This document shows, piece by piece, positions 41,722-44,903 of a stretch of 44,903 nucleotides of DNA. The stretch spans positions 1 to 44,903 of the forward strand of contig VGZA01000049.1 of assembly GCA_016872775.1 (NCBI GenBank), in the 5' to 3' direction. Source of the DNA: Planctomycetota bacterium. Its GTDB lineage: Bacteria > Planctomycetota > Planctomycetia > Pirellulales > Pirellulaceae. The position numbers and the translations under genes were made by a program. The notes under the pieces are model-generated. The model was not told the DNA's origin and did not search any database. It saw nothing but the letters and a program-made list of their open reading frames with translations. Each line of letters starts with the position of its first letter. Positions within the stretch are counted from its first letter, which is position 1.

Positions 41722-42663
41722 TCACGGCGACGATTCGACCCGCAATGTCCCGACGAGTTCCGCCGCCGAAGGGACCCCCGCTTCGGTCAATGCCACTGGT
41801 AACTGATCCAGAAGACGCATGCTGACGGTCGGATCGGTGTAATTGGCGGTGCCGATCTGGATCGCGGAGGCGCCCGCTACCAGGAATTCCATGACATCGT
41901 CGATGGTCGAGATTCCGCCGATGCCGATCAGCGGCGTGCGGACGGCCCGCGAAACCTGATAGACACAACGCAGCGCGATCGGCTTGATCGCCGGACCGCT
42001 CAACCCCCCTACCACGTTACCCAGCAGCGGGCGCCGATGGCGCCAGTCAATCGCCATTCCCAACACCGTGTTGATCAGGGAGATCGCGTCGGCACCCGCG
42101 TCGGATGCCGATTTGGCGATATCGACGATGCGGGTCACGTTGGGAGTCAACTTGACGATGATCGGCAGTCCGCACCGAGCGCGGACGCGCGACACCACAT
42201 CAAAGCACTGCCGACTATCCGCGCCGTAATCAACTCCACCGCTGACGTTGGGACAGGAAACGTTCAATTCCAATGCGGTCAGCCCGGCGCAGCCACCCAG
42301 TCGCTCCGCCATTCCGACAAATTCATCCGCCGACTTGCCTGCGATGCTGACGATGATGGGAGCCCGCAACGTAACCAGATAGGGCAGATGATGAGCAATA
42401 AAGGCGTCGATGCCGTCGTTGTCCAGCCCGATCGAATTCAGCAGTCCCGACGCCGTTTCGACCGTTCGCCAAGGCCGATTGCCGGGGCGAGGCTGCTGCG
42501 TGATCGTTTTGGGGATGATCCCGCCCAGGCGGTCCAGCCGGACCAGCCGCGCCATTTCCCGGGCATAACCAAACGTCCCCGACGCCACCAGGATCGGGTT
42601 CGGTAATTGGATCCGTCCCAGCGCGATCCGCAGATCCGGGACAAGGGGGATGGGGTCAGTCAC
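41722..42663 (-). CDS. pyrD: Dihydroorotate dehydrogenase, class 1B-like catalytic subunit
   Basis: 313 residues. Oxidises dihydroorotate to orotate in pyrimidine synthesis. Class 1 features: [34 protein letters not shown], and the active-site loop [12 protein letters not shown] with Cys137 as catalytic base (class 2 enzymes have Ser). FMN-binding sequences follow: [39 protein letters not shown] and [15 protein letters not shown]. The pattern fits class 1B, which needs a PyrK iron-sulphur/FAD partner to reduce NAD; no pyrK is in the window. The start is GTG at 42663 with a weak Shine-Dalgarno. First gene of the operon with trpS and acpS, with a good promoter at 42702-42730. Confidence 0.95.
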   Translation of the reverse strand: MTDPIPLVPDLRIALGRIQLPNPILVASGTFGYAREMARLVRLDRLGGIIPKTITQQPRPGNRPWRTVETASGLLNSIGLDNDGIDAFIAHHLPYLVTLRAPIIVSIAGKSADEFVGMAERLGGCAGLTALELNVSCPNVSGGVDYGADSRQCFDVVSRVRARCGLPIIVKLTPNVTRIVDIAKSASDAGADAISLINTVLGMAIDWRHRRPLLGNVVGGLSGPAIKPIALRCVYQVSRAVRTPLIGIGGISTIDDVMEFLVAGASAIQIGTANYTDPTVSMRLLDQLPVALTEAGVPSAAELVGTLRVESSP

Positions 42664-42701
42664 AATGGGATGCTCAACGAGGGGGCCAATGGCAGATCGT
42701 T

Positions 42702-42730
42702 AATTTAGCCCTCGTAAACACGCTGGACAA
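42702..42730 (-). promoter_or_regulatory. Putative promoter of the pyrD-trpS-acpS operon
   Basis: On the minus strand, TTGTCC (42730-42725), a 17-bp spacer, and TAAATT (42707-42702). The leader is about 30 bases. The rest of 42664-42856 shows no gene. Confidence 0.6.
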
Positions 42731-42856
42731 TGAGCCGTTTCGGAGAGACAGACGGGCCGCCAGAGCGCATCCGCTACCGATCCAATCCAGACCCTGTCAC
42801 CCCAACGAGCGAAATTGGGCCTGGTATCGGCAGCCAGCTTCAAATTCAAGGCCGAA

Positions 42857-43075
42857 CTAGATCACGCCGCCGTGGACACGGTCGGGAGCCATATGGTCAG
42901 GCTGGTCGAGGAACCAGATGCGCTCCCACTGGTTGATGATCTGCCGGAAATTCTCGGACGTGAAAATCAGCTGTTTCGTACGAACCGCTGGATCGCCCGA
43001 ATAGATCGGCAGCACACAACCCACTGTCGAGCCAAGCATTACGCTCAGCAGCGCCGCGAAGATAAGTCGACGCAT
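42857..43075 (-). CDS. Small putative lipoprotein of unknown function
   Basis: 72 residues. The N-terminus MRRLIFAALLSVMLGSTVGC is a signal peptide with a possible lipidated Cys20, followed by VLPIYSGDPAVRTKQLIFTSENFRQIINQWERIWFLDQPDHMAPDRVHGG. Length and the FTSENFRQIINQWERIWFLDQPDHM stretch recall small planctomycetal lipoproteins of unknown function. A strong GGGAGG precedes the ATG at 43075, which supports expression. It lies 157 bp downstream of the HU gene on the same strand. I cannot assign a function. Confidence 0.75.
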   Translation of the reverse strand: MRRLIFAALLSVMLGSTVGCVLPIYSGDPAVRTKQLIFTSENFRQIINQWERIWFLDQPDHMAPDRVHGGVI

Positions 43076-43232
43076 CTAACCATCCTCCCTGATAGGAAGC
43101 ACTCCGCGAAGGAAGCAATCCACTCCCCCCACATCGGTTCGGGACAGCAACGAACAGGCCGTCCGGTGAACCGCGAAACGAAAAGACCTTGTACGTGTAT
43201 TCCTTTACCGCGTCAACCCGAACCTGGAGCAT

Positions 43233-43574
43233 TCACCGCTGTGCTGCCGTCCCTTTCAGGATCCGCTCTGCCTCCGCGGCACGCGCGTCAGCCTCTTCCA
43301 GCTGACGCACTTTTTCTTCCATCTCCTTGCCGGGCTTGAATGTTACGACATATTTCTGTGGGACATCGACCCGCTGACCGGTTCGAGGATTCCGTGCTTT
43401 TCGAGCTGCTCGCTTCTTGACTTCAAAGACTCCAAAGTTCCTGAGCTCGATTCGGCCATCCTCCACCAACGTCTCCACGATCGCATCAAATGTTTTTTGG
43501 ACGATTTCCTTCGTTCTGAGCTGGGTCATCCCAATTTCTTCGGAAATCGTCTTCACGATCTCTTTTTTCGTCAC
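43233..43574 (-). CDS. HU/IHF-family DNA-binding protein with C-terminal extension
   Basis: 113 residues. The first 92 follow [17 protein letters not shown], a dimer helix region, [22 protein letters not shown] with the DNA-intercalating arm (RNPRTG and its proline), then [16 protein letters not shown] 20-residue charged helix ([22 protein letters not shown]) extends the C-terminus beyond the usual 90. It compacts or bends chromosomal DNA. The start is GTG at 43574 with AGGAG upstream at ideal spacing. A near-consensus promoter lies at 43648-43676, so expression is likely high. Confidence 0.96.
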   Translation of the reverse strand: MTKKEIVKTISEEIGMTQLRTKEIVQKTFDAIVETLVEDGRIELRNFGVFEVKKRAARKARNPRTGQRVDVPQKYVVTFKPGKEMEEKVRQLEEADARAAEAERILKGTAAQR

Positions 43575-43647
43575 GACTCAACTCCTGTGGCTTGCGAGTC
43601 GCTTCCTCGCAATTCCCGTCCCTTCGACCCCCGGGTCACTTGCTCCA

Positions 43648-43676
43648 AGTGTAAATGCCACAAGCACTAGAGTCAA
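43648..43676 (-). promoter_or_regulatory. Strong sigma70-like promoter of the HU gene
   Basis: On the minus strand, TTGACT (43676-43671), a 17-bp spacer, and TACACT (43653-43648). The leader is about 65 bases. Confidence 0.65.
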
Positions 43677-43805
43677 GATCAGTCGCCGTCGGCTGCGTGG
43701 CGGTGACACGCCGCGCGCCTTCGTTATGCCCCATTATCGACCATCCAATCGGTACACTTCAGACAATCGGGATAAACGGACCAGATTCCCTATTCTGACT
43801 CGAAA

Positions 43806-43829
43806 GAGGCGGCGTGGATCCGCCGCCTC
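43806..43829 (-). terminator. Terminator hairpin downstream of the 84-residue gene
   Basis: GAGGCGGC (43806-43813) and GCCGCCTC (43822-43829) form a perfect 8-bp stem with an 8-base loop. It lies six bases past the stop codon at 43836; on the minus strand TTTCG follows. Confidence 0.5.
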
Positions 43830-43835
43830 ATCTGG

Positions 43836-44090
43836 TCAGGCCGCGCGCCGATGCGACGGTCTGGGGGGACTCAATTCCGATTGCACGCGTCCGTCCCGAC
43901 CGTAAAACTTGATCTGGTCCTCTTCGAGGAACCAGATTGCCCGCAAGCCACCGGCCTGGAAACGCCGGCCGCAGTAATGCCCATTGCGGATCAGAATCGT
44001 CTCGTCGATCTCCAACTCCCCCGCCCCCATCGACGCGAAGTGGGTCCGGACCCACTCGCGCACTCGATCGACCTGTTCCAAATGCGTCAT
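43836..44090 (-). CDS. Small hypothetical protein, probably real
   Basis: 84 residues; no family recognised. MTHLEQVDRVREWVRTHFASMG looks helical, followed by ELEIDETILIRNGHYCGRRFQAGGLRAIWFLEEDQIKFYGRDG, a compact beta-rich stretch. The tail is basic (PRPSHRRAA). Support for coding: natural residue composition, and a hairpin terminator directly after the stop (43806-43829). The upstream context is weak: only GGGAT precedes the ATG at 44090, and no clear promoter is seen. The alternative frame starting at 44115 is less protein-like. Function unknown; cytoplasmic. Confidence 0.6.
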   Translation of the reverse strand: MTHLEQVDRVREWVRTHFASMGAGELEIDETILIRNGHYCGRRFQAGGLRAIWFLEEDQIKFYGRDGRVQSELSPPRPSHRRAA

Positions 44091-44297
44091 AAATCCCGAT
44101 CCAACTACTCGTCAATTGAGCGGAAAAGCGCCAGCTTTGTCCAACGGTTCGGCCGCCAGAATCGTCGGACTGCCCGTGCCAGCACCTTCCGAATTATCGA
44201 CGGCTGCTTGCGCATTCCTTGGTTCCATCCGCGCATCCGGATTCTGTTTTCCAGATCGCCAGGTTTACCGTGGATCGATCGGCGTGGCGGTTCCCGC

Positions 44298-44317
44298 TAA
44301 CACAAAGTTTCGTGTTA
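44298..44317. repeat. Inverted repeat upstream of the rhuM-like gene
   Basis: TAACAC (44298-44303) and GTGTTA (44312-44317) flank AAAGTTTC, an 8-base centre. It could be an operator. The rest of 44091-44483 shows no gene I can support. Confidence 0.35.
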
Positions 44318-44483
44318 ATCCACGGTTTGCGATGAAAACAGCCTTGCGCGCAAATAGCGGAGCGCCCAGGGCATCGCGTTGCCCACCCCCGGCCTCGACC
44401 GAGTCCAAGGACTGCCGCATGGCAAAACGAGCCACAAAGTCCAGCCACGGGGCGGGGTTTGGCTTCAAAAGAAGGGAATCCTC

Positions 44484-44903
44484 ATGACAGAGAACCTTCC
44501 CGCACCGGTCCCCGATGATTCCGGCGAATTCATCCTCTATCAGACGGAAGATGGGCAGACCCGGATCGACGTCCGGATGGCACACGAATCAATCTGTCTG
44601 CCACAGCGGACGATCTCGCCGACCTGTTCCAGATAACCGTTCCCACGGTAAACGAACATCTGAAGGGCATTTACGACGACCGCGAACTCGATCCGGCCAC
44701 AACTATTCGGAAATTCCGAATAGTTCAAAGCGAGGGAAATCGCGAGGTTCCCCGCGCCGTGGACCATTACAACCTCCACGCCATTCTGGCCGTCGGCTAC
44801 CGCGTCCGTTCGCATCGCGGCACGCAGTTCCGTATCTGGGCGACCGAGCGGCTGCGCGAATACCTCATCAAGGGGTTCGCGTTGGACGATGCCCGACTCA
44901 AGC
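44484..44903 (+). pseudogene. RhuM-family virulence-associated protein gene, frameshifted, 3' end beyond the window
   Basis: AAGGGA precedes an ATG at 44484 that opens MTENLPAPVPDDSGEFILYQ, then TEDGQTRIDVRMAHES, the start of a RhuM-like protein. That frame stops at 44636. From about 44594 a second frame continues with LSATADDLADLFQITVPTVN, EHLKGIYDDRELDPATTIRK, GNREVPRAVDHYNLHAILAVG and HRGTQFRIWATERLREYLIKGF to the window end. This is the conserved RhuM core. The two pieces join within 44589-44606; net loss of one base (or four) would explain it. RhuM-like genes are found in pathogenicity and accessory islands, often next to restriction or Fic genes. Function is unknown; here the gene is probably inactive unless the shift is a sequencing error. 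Confidence 0.82.

Noticed and set aside
44265-44585. 106-codon minus-strand frame at the right edge
   Set aside because: It is antisense to the rhuM start region and has no Shine-Dalgarno or recognisable motif.

Overview
The window looks like chromosomal DNA of a planctomycete, probably from the Pirellulales or a related lineage (phylum Planctomycetota). The markers are a DUF1559 protein with a prepilin-type N-terminus and an H-X9-DG motif, two DUF1080 proteins, a PVC-type CxxCH haem-binding protein, three Pkn-type Ser/Thr kinases, a BBP2-like porin, a high-GC sequence and loosely packed genes on both strands. Most genes look native. The two edges carry accessory traces: an IS3-type transposase fragment at the left end and a frameshifted RhuM-family gene at the right end.

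Layout. 1-680: transposase 5' part (-), tRNA-Gln(CTG) (-), and divergent promoters. 0.7-5 kb: an FHA-GAF-PP2C phosphatase (+), facing a DUF1080 protein and a GH10-like protein that lacks both catalytic glutamates (-). 5.2-10.4 kb: purC, a TIGR04283-like glycosyltransferase, a TIM-barrel sugar isomerase, an SMP-30-like hydrolase, then a Rieske protein translationally coupled to a GNAT protein. 10.4-12.9 kb: bidirectional terminator, Cys-rich porin (-), GNAT (+). 12.9-18 kb: kinase 1 with an EamA transporter (-), Gfo/Idh/MocA oxidoreductase (+), kinase 2 (-). 18-20.6 kb: an intact HtrA-type protease followed by a degenerate HtrA-like lipoprotein (-). 20.7-25.8 kb: tRNA-Phe, nucleoside MFS transporter, ceramidase-like protein (+), TPR protein and secreted protein (-). 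26-31 kb: PVC haem protein and Rep/UvrD helicase (+). 30.8-32.5 kb: DUF1559 pseudopilin-like gene plus carboxypeptidase-regulatory-like lipoprotein (-), with a strong promoter overlapped by an inverted repeat. 32.7-36.8 kb: ResB-like protein, a lipoprotein with two cyanophycinase domains, and DUF1080 (+). 36.9-40 kb: kinase 3 (-), with a Ser/Thr/Pro repeat and a beta-helix-like C-terminus. 40.3-43.7 kb: pyrD-trpS-acpS operon, small lipoprotein, HU (-). 43.8-44.9 kb: small conserved-looking protein (-) and broken rhuM (+).

How the genes work together. Housekeeping genes (purC, pyrD, trpS, acpS, HU, two tRNAs, helicase) are mixed with envelope and signalling genes. Signalling is dense: three kinases and one FHA-PP2C protein in 45 kb, though each kinase is a separate locus. 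The envelope genes include a porin, two HtrA-like proteins, several lipoproteins and sugar-active secreted proteins, which fits a polysaccharide-feeding planctomycete.

Many intergenic regions contain good sigma70-like promoters, with -10 boxes such as TAGACT, TAGAAT, TAAATT and TACACT at 16-18 bp spacing. I saw no CRISPR array, rRNA, prophage or complete mobile element. Product calls rest on motif recognition and could not be tested against databases.
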